From: SZUA-35 sp037969565
GTDB taxonomy: Bacteria > Actinomycetota > Acidimicrobiia > Acidimicrobiales > SZUA-35
Reading direction: 5' to 3'
NCBI GenBank assembly: GCA_037969565.1
Contig: JBBKXQ010000089.1
Coordinates: 1 to 24,513, forward strand
Length of the DNA stretch: 24,513 nucleotides
A model generated the notes under the pieces. That model worked only from the letters and a program-made list of their open reading frames with translations. It was not told the origin of the DNA and made no database searches. This document shows positions 15,170 to 23,509 of this stretch, piece after piece. The position numbers were made by a program, and so were the translations under genes. Position 1 is the stretch's first letter. Each line of letters starts with the position of its first letter.

Positions 15170-17419
15170 TCAGAATCGTTCGAACAGCTCCCGGGCGACG
15201 GCTTCGACGTGGGCGGGATCAGTGACCAGCCGATAGCGAAAAAGCCGTTCGAAGTCGGGAAGGGACACGTTGGTGTCGACTTCCTCGGCCAGCAGCGCCA
15301 AAGAAGCGTGGCTGGAAACCAGCACAACCCACCATCGTCGAGCGAACGGATCATCGGAGCCGATCCCGGCGAGGCGAACGCCATTTCTGGTCGCGGAGGT
15401 CAGCTGCTGACCCACCAGTCCGACGAAGCCACAACGACGGGCCAGCGCCTCGTACTGTCTCTGGGTTCTCCTCGTGTAGAACTTGGCGTGTTGGAGCGAT
15501 GCAAGCAGCACACAATCCGACGAGGTCGCTTCGGCCTCGAGATGTCGGGAGATCGCCAGGAGGTGGCGCTTGGTCGCCACTTGATCGACCACCCCCAACG
15601 GGACCGGGCTTGGTGCCGGTGGGGCGGCGGCAGGCTCGAGCAGGTTGGGATCGAGTGGCCCTGGCCTTCCGAACAAAAACCCTTGGAAGAGGTTCGCTCC
15701 CAGGACTTCGCCGATCACCTGTTGCTCGGAGCATTCGACACCCTCGGCGATGACATCCGCCTCGTATCGATCTCGGTACGCGGCAACGGCAGTCGCAATA
15801 CGAGTGGCGTGATTGGTGTCCTTACCTTGGATCAAGCTGATGTCGAGCTTCACAACATCCGGTTTGAGCAGTCGCAGCGCAGCGAGTGAGTCAGAGCGGG
15901 CGCCGATGTCGTCAATGGCGATCTTCCAACCGAGCGAACGGCAATGCTCGACGGCCCGAAGGAGTCGCCCGGGCGAAGCGATGAGTGCCCGTTCGGTCAG
16001 TTCGACCGTGACCCTCGGATGGGCGCCTCCGTCCAGCCATGCGTCGGCCAGTCGGTGAAGCCACCCGGAATCGGCGAACGCTGCCGGTTGAAGGTTGACG
16101 AAGAGCCGCAGGTGGCGAGGAACCAACCCATTGAACGCAGCCCGCTTCGCCGCCAGTTCGAGTTCGGCGAGGCGGCCGTACGTCGTTGCTGCTTCGAACA
16201 GGACGTTCGGTATTTCCAATGGGCTTCCCTCCGGGCCGCGAGCGAGCGCTTCGACACCGATCGTCACCCCGTTCCGGTCGACGATGGGTTGGAACACTGC
16301 GCTCACATTCTCGATCGCGTAGTCGAGCGCTTCGATGGTGAAGTCACGCCGAGGGTCGACAGACGGAATCCCCGGCCGGAGCAGGCGCTCAAGCCCACCA
16401 CTGGGTGCGGCATTCACCTGTCCGCGTCCGCCCTCTTTCGCCCTGTACAGGGCGTGGTCGACTCGCGTCAGCAACGAGTGTGAGGTGTCGTGTGAGGTGG
16501 AGATCGCAATCCCGATCGATGCGGACACCTCGACTTCGGCACAATCCAGAGACAGCAGCATCTCGCACGCACCGATCAGGCGTTCGGCCCGGAGCCGAAG
16601 GTCGACGAGATCGTCGGAACCGGAAAGGACGAGAAACTCATCGCCACCTAGTCGACCGACGGACGTATCCAGACCCGTGCCCGCCTGCAGTCGCTGGGCA
16701 ATTGTTCGGAGCACCTGATCGCCAGCGAGGTGTCCGTGACGATCGTTGATGGCCTTGAAGCCATCAAGATCGATCATCATGGCACTTGCAGGAGCGTCCA
16801 GCGCCACCAACACCTCCAACCGATCAAGAATCGCGGCTCGGCTCAGCAGCCCGGTGAGTTCGTCATGGGACGCCTCATGTTCGACGGTGTTCAATCGCCG
16901 CATTTGATGAAGGCCGATCGCCATGATCGAAACGAGCGATGCGAAGTCCTCCACTGCGTCGAGGCCGAACGCGCTTGTTCGCCGGGCATAGACACCAACA
17001 AGTCCGCTGACACCCTTGGGGGTCTCCAGGCGGCTCGACATCGAGCTCGAGTATCCGAGTCGCGTGATCGGAGCTGCCGGTTGAAAGCGTGTCTCCTTGC
17101 CCAGATCGGCGGAAACGACGGGGCGGCCACTTCCGAGAACGAATTCGGCCTGCGAGTCAGGAGCAATCGGAATCGGGGCGTCATCAACCTCGCCGGGCCA
17201 GCGATGAGAAGCGACGACCTGAAGTCGGCTCTTTGACAAATGGGAGAATCCCAGTCCGGCATCGGCCTCGAAGACCTCGACGAGCAAAGGCAGTGCGGTA
17301 TCCCAGATCTCAGAGGGGTTGGACGCTCCGCCGATCGCTTTGGCCATCCGTCCATAGCTCAAACGGCGGTCCCGTATTTGTCCCTCCGCGAATGACTCGA
17401 GACCTGACCGAATGTCCAT
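15170..17419 (-). CDS. GAF-GGDEF-EAL-DICT cyclic-di-GMP signalling protein
   Basis: From the ATG at 17419 the protein has 749 residues; a TTG 27 bases upstream is less likely. A GAF-like sensor fills about 25-175. The diguanylate cyclase domain (about 180-340) carries SHDELTGLLSR, DLDGFKAINDRHGHLAGD and GGDEF at about 258-262; no RxxD inhibitory site is visible before it. The phosphodiesterase domain (about 360-590) keeps the EAL glutamate (about 390), Asn442, Glu473 in ELTER, Asp503-Asp504, Lys524, Glu559 in AEGVE and Gln579, so it should hydrolyse c-di-GMP. Residues about 610-749 (KRHLLAISRHLEAEA, AKFYTRRTQRQYEALARRC, RRWWVVLVSSHASLALLAEE) match a DICT sensory domain. It is soluble, with no membrane segments. 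Net activity cannot be predicted. Confidence 0.93.
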   Translation of the reverse strand: MDIRSGLESFAEGQIRDRRLSYGRMAKAIGGASNPSEIWDTALPLLVEVFEADAGLGFSHLSKSRLQVVASHRWPGEVDDAPIPIAPDSQAEFVLGSGRPVVSADLGKETRFQPAAPITRLGYSSSMSSRLETPKGVSGLVGVYARRTSAFGLDAVEDFASLVSIMAIGLHQMRRLNTVEHEASHDELTGLLSRAAILDRLEVLVALDAPASAMMIDLDGFKAINDRHGHLAGDQVLRTIAQRLQAGTGLDTSVGRLGGDEFLVLSGSDDLVDLRLRAERLIGACEMLLSLDCAEVEVSASIGIAISTSHDTSHSLLTRVDHALYRAKEGGRGQVNAAPSGGLERLLRPGIPSVDPRRDFTIEALDYAIENVSAVFQPIVDRNGVTIGVEALARGPEGSPLEIPNVLFEAATTYGRLAELELAAKRAAFNGLVPRHLRLFVNLQPAAFADSGWLHRLADAWLDGGAHPRVTVELTERALIASPGRLLRAVEHCRSLGWKIAIDDIGARSDSLAALRLLKPDVVKLDISLIQGKDTNHATRIATAVAAYRDRYEADVIAEGVECSEQQVIGEVLGANLFQGFLFGRPGPLDPNLLEPAAAPPAPSPVPLGVVDQVATKRHLLAISRHLEAEATSSDCVLLASLQHAKFYTRRTQRQYEALARRCGFVGLVGQQLTSATRNGVRLAGIGSDDPFARRWWVVLVSSHASLALLAEEVDTNVSLPDFERLFRYRLVTDPAHVEAVARELFERF

Positions 17420-17500
17420 TCCCCAGCATCGACAACAGCCGGTCAACCGTGAGCCTCGGGACCCATCCGAATCGGGTACTTCACCCGTGCCGAGTGAGAT

Positions 17501-18145
17501 TCAGCTGCCGAGCCAGGCCAGGACAGCGAGCACTCGACGGTGATCGTTGTGGTCTTGCAGAAGATCGAGCTTCGAGAACAGCGATGAAATGTGGGTTTCA
17601 ACCGTCTTCTCATTGATGTTCAACAACCTGCTGATGGCTGCGTTCGATCTACCCTCCGCCAGAAACGCAAGCACGTCTCGTTCCCGACCGGTGAGACGGG
17701 CGAGTTGCGTTGTTCGCGATCGACGTCCGAGCAGATGGGCGACGACGTCGGGATCGAGCACAGTCCCGCCTGCAGCAACGGTCGTGAGGGCACCCACCAG
17801 GTGGGCGATGTCGATCACGCGATCCTTGAGCAGGTACCCGAAGCCGTTCGGGTGTTCCGCTGCGAGTTGTGCGGCGAATCGCAGTTCGAGCGACTGCGAT
17901 AGCAGCAGGATGGCCAGCTGGGGCCTCTTGGTTCGGAGGTGCAGCGCGGCCTCGGCACCTTCGTGGGTGAACGTCGGTGGCATACGAATATCGATGATGG
18001 CGACGTCGGGTTCGTAGTCGGCGACAGCAAGCATGAGCTCTTCGACGCCCGGCACGAGAGCTACGACATCCACTTCCGTTTCATCGAGCAGTCGCGCCAA
18101 ACCCTCGCGAAGAAGCATCGAGTCGTCGGCGATCACTACCCGCAT
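17501..18145 (-). CDS. NarL/LuxR-type response regulator
   Basis: A 214-residue regulator. The receiver domain (about 1-120) has the acidic pocket VVIADDSMLLREGL (Asp7-Asp8), the phosphorylated Asp52 in VAIIDIRMPP, the switch Ser near ILLLSQSLE and the conserved Lys in GYLLKDRV. The C-terminal LuxR-type helix-turn-helix (about 148-205) reads RLTGRERDVLAFLAEGRSNA followed by ISRLLNINEKTVETHISSLF. The gene starts inside the end of the histidine kinase gene (10-base overlap), so the two form a coupled two-component pair. Targets are not evident. The c-di-GMP gene follows on the same strand about 80 bases downstream and could be cotranscribed or controlled. Confidence 0.93.
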   Translation of the reverse strand: MRVVIADDSMLLREGLARLLDETEVDVVALVPGVEELMLAVADYEPDVAIIDIRMPPTFTHEGAEAALHLRTKRPQLAILLLSQSLELRFAAQLAAEHPNGFGYLLKDRVIDIAHLVGALTTVAAGGTVLDPDVVAHLLGRRSRTTQLARLTGRERDVLAFLAEGRSNAAISRLLNINEKTVETHISSLFSKLDLLQDHNDHRRVLAVLAWLGS

Positions 18146-20160
18146 GGCAACGACGCCCTTATGGTTGTTCCGCCGGACGACGAGGGACCCACGATGAGTG
18201 ACCCGCCGACGGCCTCGGCCCGGTCTCGTAAACCACGCAGGCCATGTCCTTGGGGGTCCGCGTTGCCGGATCCATCATCTGAAACCGTGACCGTCAGCTC
18301 GTCATCATTGACCTCGGTAGCAATACCGATTGTGTGGGCGTGGCCATGTTTCTGGGCGTTGGCGACGGCCTCGCAGACGATGAACCACGCCGTCTCCTCC
18401 AAGTCGGGTCGCAGATCGCCCAGGTTCTGCGCAATTGTGACCGATAGGCCGTCCCGGTCTGCGAGATCATCGAGGGCACCAGCGAGCCCACCGTCGGTCA
18501 ACGCGCTCGGGCGCAACCCATTGGCGAGCGCCCGGAGTTCGAGGACTGATTCACGAATCTCGCGGACGCCGAGTTGGACGGCGTCGTTCAGCCGGTCGAG
18601 GGTGCCGTCCAACGTGGCGGCCTGAAACTGCAAAGCCAGCGCGAGTAGACGCTGCTGGGCACCGTCATGGAGGTTTTGCTCGATCCGTCTGCGTTCGTCG
18701 TGTTGGCCGGCTGCGAGACGGGCCCGCGACTGTCGAACCTCTTCCAATTGCACAGCCAGGAGAGCCCGCAGCCCCGCGTTGTCCATCTCGGTGGCTGCTG
18801 CGCGGAACACCTCGTTCGCGAACTCAGCGCCAGCATGATGGTGGTCATACGCGACCCGAGCTATCAGGCGATCGCCTCGAAGCACATCGGTCGTCGCCGG
18901 CAGAGTGGGCGTTCGGCCCGTGGCCCTGACCCAGACGCAAGCTGCGCCGTCCGCCACTTCGGTCGGATAGCTGATCTCGAGCGACTCATCGCCGAGGGCC
19001 TCGCGAAGTACCGCTTCGATATCTGCCACGGGCTCTGGTGCGTTCAGGTGGCTGCGCACGACAGCGAGTGCGCTGTAGCGATGGCGATCGAAGCGGCGAT
19101 CGAGACGATCTTGTAGACGTCGCCTTGCCGGCTCGGCAGCTGCGATGGCACACAACGTGGCGATCGCGACCGAAAATTGCGACGCGTCGCCCTGGCGCCC
19201 GAGAACCGCGCCGAGCAGGACAGTGATCCCAACGAACACCGCAACGACGATCGCACTCAGCAAGCCGTAGGTGAGGGTGCGGCTCAGGATCCGCTCAACG
19301 TCATACAGACGGTGCCGCTTGACGGCCAGGCCTGTCGCGAATGTGATGAGCACCACGATGGCGCCGGTCGGGACCAACGGCGAATAGGCCGCGTCGCTGT
19401 GCCCTGGCACGAATGCGGCGACCGTCAACGCCGCGACAGGAAGTGCAATGATCGCAAACCAGAAGAGCTGCAGCCGTTCGGTGCCTTGGGCTCGTCGAAA
19501 GCGAAACACCAGAGACAGTGCGGCGATCACGAGGCCAAGACCGACGAAGGCCACAGCGACAGCGGCAAGAACTTGTAAGGGACCGGCGAGGGGGCCCACC
19601 GCGAGCGGGTTCGAGACGTTGTCGAACGGGGGATCAAGCGTCCGATCCCCGCCGAGTCCTGCAACGACTGACACCAGGCCGGCAACGATCGTGAGGTGCA
19701 TCATGAACGCAAATCGTCTGCTCAGCGGCCTGCCGGACGGTGTCGTGTGCAGAACCACAGCGATGATCACCAGCCACGGGACAAATGTCAGCGAGCCGAC
19801 GACGGCGACAAACGAGGCAACGGGCAAGGATCCGGGAGCGATGATTGCCCCCTGATACGAATAGCTGTCGATAGGGGCCGAGAGCGAGACAGACATGCCC
19901 AGCGCGAGAAACAGCCAACCCATCGGGTGACCAGCACGACTGAGTACCAGCGAGGCACCCACCACCGTCGTCGAAGCGACCATCGAGAAGAAGACCCAGA
20001 TCTCGACAGGCGTCGCCAAGCCGACCTCGTCCACCGAAGCCAAGTGAGATTCGTAGAGCAATGCGAGTACGAAGGATGTGACGTTGATGACGACCGCAGC
20101 TGCGACGACCGTGCGAGCCACGCGGCGTCGACTCAGAAGGTCGAGCAACAGAGACCGCAC
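18136..20160 (-). CDS. Membrane sensor histidine kinase (HisKA_3 / NarX-DesK type)
   Basis: Read from the GTG at 20160 it has 674 residues; an upstream extension to 20382 would overlap the divergent gene and adds 74 low-quality residues. About nine or ten membrane helices occupy roughly 14-345. A linker with RRLQDRLDRRFDRHRYSA (about 347-363) leads to a GAF-like segment (about 375-460), then a coiled-coil dimerisation helix with the phosphorylated His in RRRIEQNLHDGAQQRLLALA (His about 498). The HATPase domain shows CEAVANAQKHGHA (N box), VSDDGSGN (G1) and GLRGLRDRAEAVGGSL (G2). It should pass a membrane-sensed signal to the response regulator whose start it overlaps by 10 bases. The signal is unknown. 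The start codon is uncertain because there is no clear ribosome binding site. Confidence 0.88.
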   Translation of the reverse strand: MRSLLLDLLSRRRVARTVVAAAVVINVTSFVLALLYESHLASVDEVGLATPVEIWVFFSMVASTTVVGASLVLSRAGHPMGWLFLALGMSVSLSAPIDSYSYQGAIIAPGSLPVASFVAVVGSLTFVPWLVIIAVVLHTTPSGRPLSRRFAFMMHLTIVAGLVSVVAGLGGDRTLDPPFDNVSNPLAVGPLAGPLQVLAAVAVAFVGLGLVIAALSLVFRFRRAQGTERLQLFWFAIIALPVAALTVAAFVPGHSDAAYSPLVPTGAIVVLITFATGLAVKRHRLYDVERILSRTLTYGLLSAIVVAVFVGITVLLGAVLGRQGDASQFSVAIATLCAIAAAEPARRRLQDRLDRRFDRHRYSALAVVRSHLNAPEPVADIEAVLREALGDESLEISYPTEVADGAACVWVRATGRTPTLPATTDVLRGDRLIARVAYDHHHAGAEFANEVFRAAATEMDNAGLRALLAVQLEEVRQSRARLAAGQHDERRRIEQNLHDGAQQRLLALALQFQAATLDGTLDRLNDAVQLGVREIRESVLELRALANGLRPSALTDGGLAGALDDLADRDGLSVTIAQNLGDLRPDLEETAWFIVCEAVANAQKHGHAHTIGIATEVNDDELTVTVSDDGSGNADPQGHGLRGLRDRAEAVGGSLIVGPSSSGGTTIRASLPCG

Positions 20161-20309
20161 AGACGAATCATCGCACCAATCGATTCGAGGCGCCTCAGTG
20201 CTAGCCCCTGCACCGAGACGGGGGTCTGCACCGATGACCAACCCTCCAAGGAGAGCACATGATCGAAGGGCGCCGCTTCGGTAGCGACGCACGACCCCGA
20301 GGAGGGACC

Positions 20310-21014
20310 ATGTCCAACACGTTCGAACTACCGGTGACCACCGCCGTCGACTCGACCACCCACCGATCCTGGTTCGCACCAATGCTCGGCATCGCCTATG
20401 CGTTGCTGTTCATTGGTGCGTTCGCCGGCAGCGACAGCGGCGCGGAGAGCAGTACGCCGGGAAGCGAACTGATCGCAAAACACGCCCAAAGCGATATGGC
20501 AACCTTGCTGACGGGAACCCTGCTTACGGTCAGTGCAATTGTGCTGGTCTTCTTCGGGTCCTGGCTACGGCAGGCCCTGCGATCGAAGGCCTCACCGTCT
20601 GACTGGCTTCCCGATGTCGTGCTCGCAGGAGCGATTCTGCAGGCGCTGACCCTGTCGATATTCGTGAGTTCGGCTCACAGCGTGCAGGACGCGATCGCCA
20701 CCAACGACCCGGTCATCGCACAGGCACTCAACATTGCTGACAGCAACAACTTCGTGACCGCCATGCTCGGGCTTGCGTGCATTCTCATCGGCACTGGACT
20801 GAGCGCCTACCGAAGCGGCGCTCTGCCGCAATGGTTGGCGATCGTGTCGATCGTGCTTGGTGTCATGGCGCCTCTCGGTCCGGCAGGATTCGCTCCGTTC
20901 CTCACCTTCCCCATCTGGGTAGTGGTTGTGGCCTTCATGGCGAACTCGGCACGACGCACCTCGCCCGAGGCAATCACCGTGCGGACCTCGGTCGGCGAGC
21001 CATCGTCGTTGTGA
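20310..21014 (+). CDS. Multi-spanning membrane protein of unknown function
   Basis: A 234-residue protein with GGAGG eight bases or less before the ATG at 20310, a strong start. About six membrane segments are visible at roughly 24-41, 62-85, 102-120, 146-164, 174-195 and 200-222, with a polar loop GSDSGAESSTPGSELIAKHA between the first two. The layout (short N-terminus, first helix, extracellular Ser/Gly/Asp loop, then five helices) resembles small uncharacterised actinobacterial membrane proteins; I cannot name the family. It is divergent from the histidine kinase gene 149 bases away, so it might be a target or accessory of that system, though nothing in the sequence proves this. Confidence 0.75.
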   Translation: MSNTFELPVTTAVDSTTHRSWFAPMLGIAYALLFIGAFAGSDSGAESSTPGSELIAKHAQSDMATLLTGTLLTVSAIVLVFFGSWLRQALRSKASPSDWLPDVVLAGAILQALTLSIFVSSAHSVQDAIATNDPVIAQALNIADSNNFVTAMLGLACILIGTGLSAYRSGALPQWLAIVSIVLGVMAPLGPAGFAPFLTFPIWVVVVAFMANSARRTSPEAITVRTSVGEPSSL

Positions 21015-21133
21015 TCAGCGCTGCGTCGAGATACGCCCGCGCCGCAGGATCGAGCCGTTGCCTCTCATCGGGTCCGTAGCGCATCGCGGTGCATCATGCC
21101 ACTGACCCCAATCGTGCGCCGATGATCGGTTGC

Positions 21134-21961
21134 TCAGCTGACGGTTGCCAAACCAGGCGTGAGTAAGGCCGGTGGGGCGGCCTCGGCATCGTCGGCACCG
21201 AGCAGACCCACCATGAATGAGGCGGTGGCCGCCAGATGCTCTGCCATGACCTTCCTGGCCTGCGCTGGGCGTCGCTTCTCGATGGCGCGAACCAGTCTGC
21301 GATGCTGCTCACTGGAGTGACGGCGAATGTCCGGCGAATGCGGGACGAGTGACATGAGGTCTGCCAACTCCCGATGCGACTGAGCGAGGAGCTCGGCCAA
21401 TCGAACGCTGCGTCCGCACTCGCTCAACAACAAATGGAACTCGGTGTCGTAACGACGGTAGGTGTCGGTGTCCTCGTGTGCTGCCTCCATCAACGGCAAC
21501 AATGCTTGCAGCGCTGCTACCTCTTCCGGCAGGGCCCGACGTGCAGCCAGCTCAGCCACTGCCGTTTCAACCGCCCAGCGTTGGTCGAGAATTTCCGTGA
21601 GCGTGGTGCCTTGCTCGGCCAGTCGACGGCGGACCTCGGCCAAGCTCGGAGGCATTGGTTGGCGAACGACGAACGTGCCGCCGGTCCTGCCACGATAGGA
21701 CTCGAGGGCGCCTTGTTCGGCGAGAAGGCGGATGGCCTCACGGAGCGTCGCCCTGCTCACGCCGATGAGCGCAGCCAGCTCTCGCTCGGGCGGAAGTTGG
21801 GTGCCGATGGGGAACACGCCGAGCCGAACCGAAGAGCCGAGTCGCTCCACGGCGAGCTCCATGGCGTTGACCGAACCCCTGCCGCCAACTACCCGCGCCG
21901 CCGATGTCGAGAGGCTCCCCACGAGCGACCATGGTAGGTGGGCCGAACCGCTTGCACACAT
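21134..21961 (-). CDS. FadR-type GntR transcriptional regulator
   Basis: A regulator of up to 275 residues. The winged helix (about 34-100) has the family pattern VERLGSSVRLGVFPIGTQLP, PERELAALIGVSRATLREAI and a wing RGRTGGTFV. The C-terminal all-helical FCD domain (about 120-245) shows QRWAVETAVAELAARRA, YDTEFHLLLSECGRS and EQHRRLVRAIEKRRPAQARK, with Asp and His residues that bind metal or ligand in this group. Starts at ATG 21961, GTG 21922 or ATG 21862 are all possible; none has a clear ribosome binding site and the family pattern starts near residue 30. It is divergent from the permease and synthetase genes, with a palindrome between, and probably controls them in response to their substrate. 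Confidence 0.9.
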   Translation of the reverse strand: MCASGSAHLPWSLVGSLSTSAARVVGGRGSVNAMELAVERLGSSVRLGVFPIGTQLPPERELAALIGVSRATLREAIRLLAEQGALESYRGRTGGTFVVRQPMPPSLAEVRRRLAEQGTTLTEILDQRWAVETAVAELAARRALPEEVAALQALLPLMEAAHEDTDTYRRYDTEFHLLLSECGRSVRLAELLAQSHRELADLMSLVPHSPDIRRHSSEQHRRLVRAIEKRRPAQARKVMAEHLAATASFMVGLLGADDAEAAPPALLTPGLATVS

Positions 21962-21980
21962 CGGCGTCGGTGTCTAAGGT
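21952..21980 (+). promoter_or_regulatory. Candidate promoter of the permease-synthetase operon
   Basis: TTGCAC at 21952-21957 and TAAGGT at 21975-21980 are separated by exactly 17 bases, giving a plausible sigma70-type -35/-10 pair about 55 bases before the permease ATG. The match to consensus is partial (TTG in the -35; TAnnnT in the -10). The palindrome at 21978-21993 overlaps the -10 and the expected start site. Confidence 0.45.
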
Positions 21981-21993
21981 CTGCGGCCAGACC
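21978..21993. promoter_or_regulatory. Candidate operator for the FadR-type regulator
   Basis: GGTCTG-CGGC-CAGACC is a perfect 6-bp inverted repeat with a 4-base spacer. Its GGTC...GACC core fits the short palindromes bound by FadR-subfamily GntR regulators. It lies between the regulator and the permease gene and overlaps the candidate -10, which would give repression. Confidence 0.65.
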
Positions 21994-22034
21994 AATTGAA
22001 TTCGTCAGTCATACAGGGGACCAAGGGGAAACCA

Positions 22035-23507
22035 ATGAGCGAAGACCGCGTTCGGTCGGGGGCTGCGTCGTACTCGCAAGTCGACGATCAGTACCTCGAA
22101 TCGAGGCAGTTGCAGCGAAGTGCCGGTTGGGTGTTGTTGTGTGCTCTCGGCGTGGGAGCCGTGATCTCCGGCGACTTCTTCGGGTGGCAGTACGGGTTGG
22201 CGGCGGGTGGCTTCGGTGGCCTGCTCATTGCCACTGCGCTGATCGCCGTCATGTACTTCTGCATGGTGTTCTCCATTGCCGAGATGTCAGCATCGATGCC
22301 GAATGCCGGGGGCTTCTACGGCTTCACACGGGGCACCTTCGGCCCTGGCACGGCCTTCTTGAATTCGACAACCGACATGGTGGAGTACGTCGTCACCCCG
22401 GCGGTCGTTGTGGCCGGCATCGGGGCGTACGCCGACATCATCGTGGACCTTCCAAACTGGATGTGGTGGCTCGGCTTCTATCTGCTGTTCGTCGCCATCA
22501 ACATCTACGGAACGGCGTTGACGTTCAAGGTGGCCATGGTGGTTGCCGGCCTGTCGGTTCTGGTGTTGTTCGTCATGTACATCGGCGTACTCGTGACCGG
22601 CAGCTTCGACGTGGACAACCTCACGAACATTGCGGCGAATCCGGACCGAGCTGGCTCTTCGACATTTCTGCCCCAAGGTTTCTACGGCATCTGGGCCGCG
22701 CTTCCCTTCGCCATCTGGTTTTACCTCGCCATCGAGCAACTGCCCTTGGCGGCCGAGGAGTCACACAACGCCCGTCGCGACATGCCGAAGGCACTCATCG
22801 TCGGCATGCTCACCCTCTTTGGTTTGTCGGTGCTCACCCTCGTCCTCAACACCGGCGTCGGAGGGGGTGCGGCCGAGGTCGGCGCCAGTGACGAGCCTCT
22901 GTTCATCGCCTTCCGCGAGATCTTCGGAGACGGCGTTGGGTCGAAATTCCTGGCGGTCCTCGCTCTCATCGGCCTCATCGCCAGCTTCCACGCCATCATC
23001 TACGCCTACGGCCGGGTCATCTTCGCCGCCTCACGCTCCGGCTACATCCCCAGGGAACTGTCGAAGGTTTCCTCGAAGCACACGCCACACCGTGCGCTGC
23101 TACTTGGTGCGGTGATCGGGTTCGTCATCACCATCGTGCTCGACCAGGCCGGTTCCGACAGCCCATTGGGCGCGGCGCTTCTCACCATGGCCGTATTCGG
23201 AGCAACGATCTCCTACGCCCTCGTCATGCTCACCTACATCGTGTGGAAGCGAAAGCGCCCCAACATGGAGCGGCCATACATCAGCCCACTCGGGGTTGCA
23301 GGTGGCTGGGTCGGTTTCATCATCTCGCTCATCGCGCTGGCAGGAACAGTCGCTCTCGAGGGCAACCGAGACGGCGTCTACGGCACGGCGATCTTCGTTG
23401 CCGGCATGTTCGTCTACTACTGGTTCTACAGTCGGCACCGGTTGGTGGCGAACTCCCCAGAGGAAGCCATCGCTCTCATGCAGGAAGCCGAAAAGGAGAT
23501 CGTCTGA
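22035..23507 (+). CDS. APC-family permease, ethanolamine-permease-like
   Basis: A 490-residue integral membrane transporter starting at ATG 22035, with AAGGGGAAA just upstream. About twelve membrane helices are visible. The first carries ALGVGAVISGDFFGWQYGLA and is followed by GGFGGLLIATALIAVMYFCM, FSIAEMSASMPNAGGFYGFT and YVVTPAVVVAGIGAY. This combination, especially VISGDFFGW and AEMSASMPNAGGFY, is what I know from bacterial ethanolamine permeases of the amino acid-polyamine-organocation superfamily. A downstream stretch reads FYLAIEQLPLAAEESHNARR, also typical. The neighbour 2 bases downstream is a glutamine-synthetase-like enzyme of the type that gamma-glutamylates amines, which supports ethanolamine or a similar amine as cargo. 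A general amino acid permease remains possible. Confidence 0.85.
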   Translation: MSEDRVRSGAASYSQVDDQYLESRQLQRSAGWVLLCALGVGAVISGDFFGWQYGLAAGGFGGLLIATALIAVMYFCMVFSIAEMSASMPNAGGFYGFTRGTFGPGTAFLNSTTDMVEYVVTPAVVVAGIGAYADIIVDLPNWMWWLGFYLLFVAINIYGTALTFKVAMVVAGLSVLVLFVMYIGVLVTGSFDVDNLTNIAANPDRAGSSTFLPQGFYGIWAALPFAIWFYLAIEQLPLAAEESHNARRDMPKALIVGMLTLFGLSVLTLVLNTGVGGGAAEVGASDEPLFIAFREIFGDGVGSKFLAVLALIGLIASFHAIIYAYGRVIFAASRSGYIPRELSKVSSKHTPHRALLLGAVIGFVITIVLDQAGSDSPLGAALLTMAVFGATISYALVMLTYIVWKRKRPNMERPYISPLGVAGGWVGFIISLIALAGTVALEGNRDGVYGTAIFVAGMFVYYWFYSRHRLVANSPEEAIALMQEAEKEIV

Positions 23508-23509
23508 GG

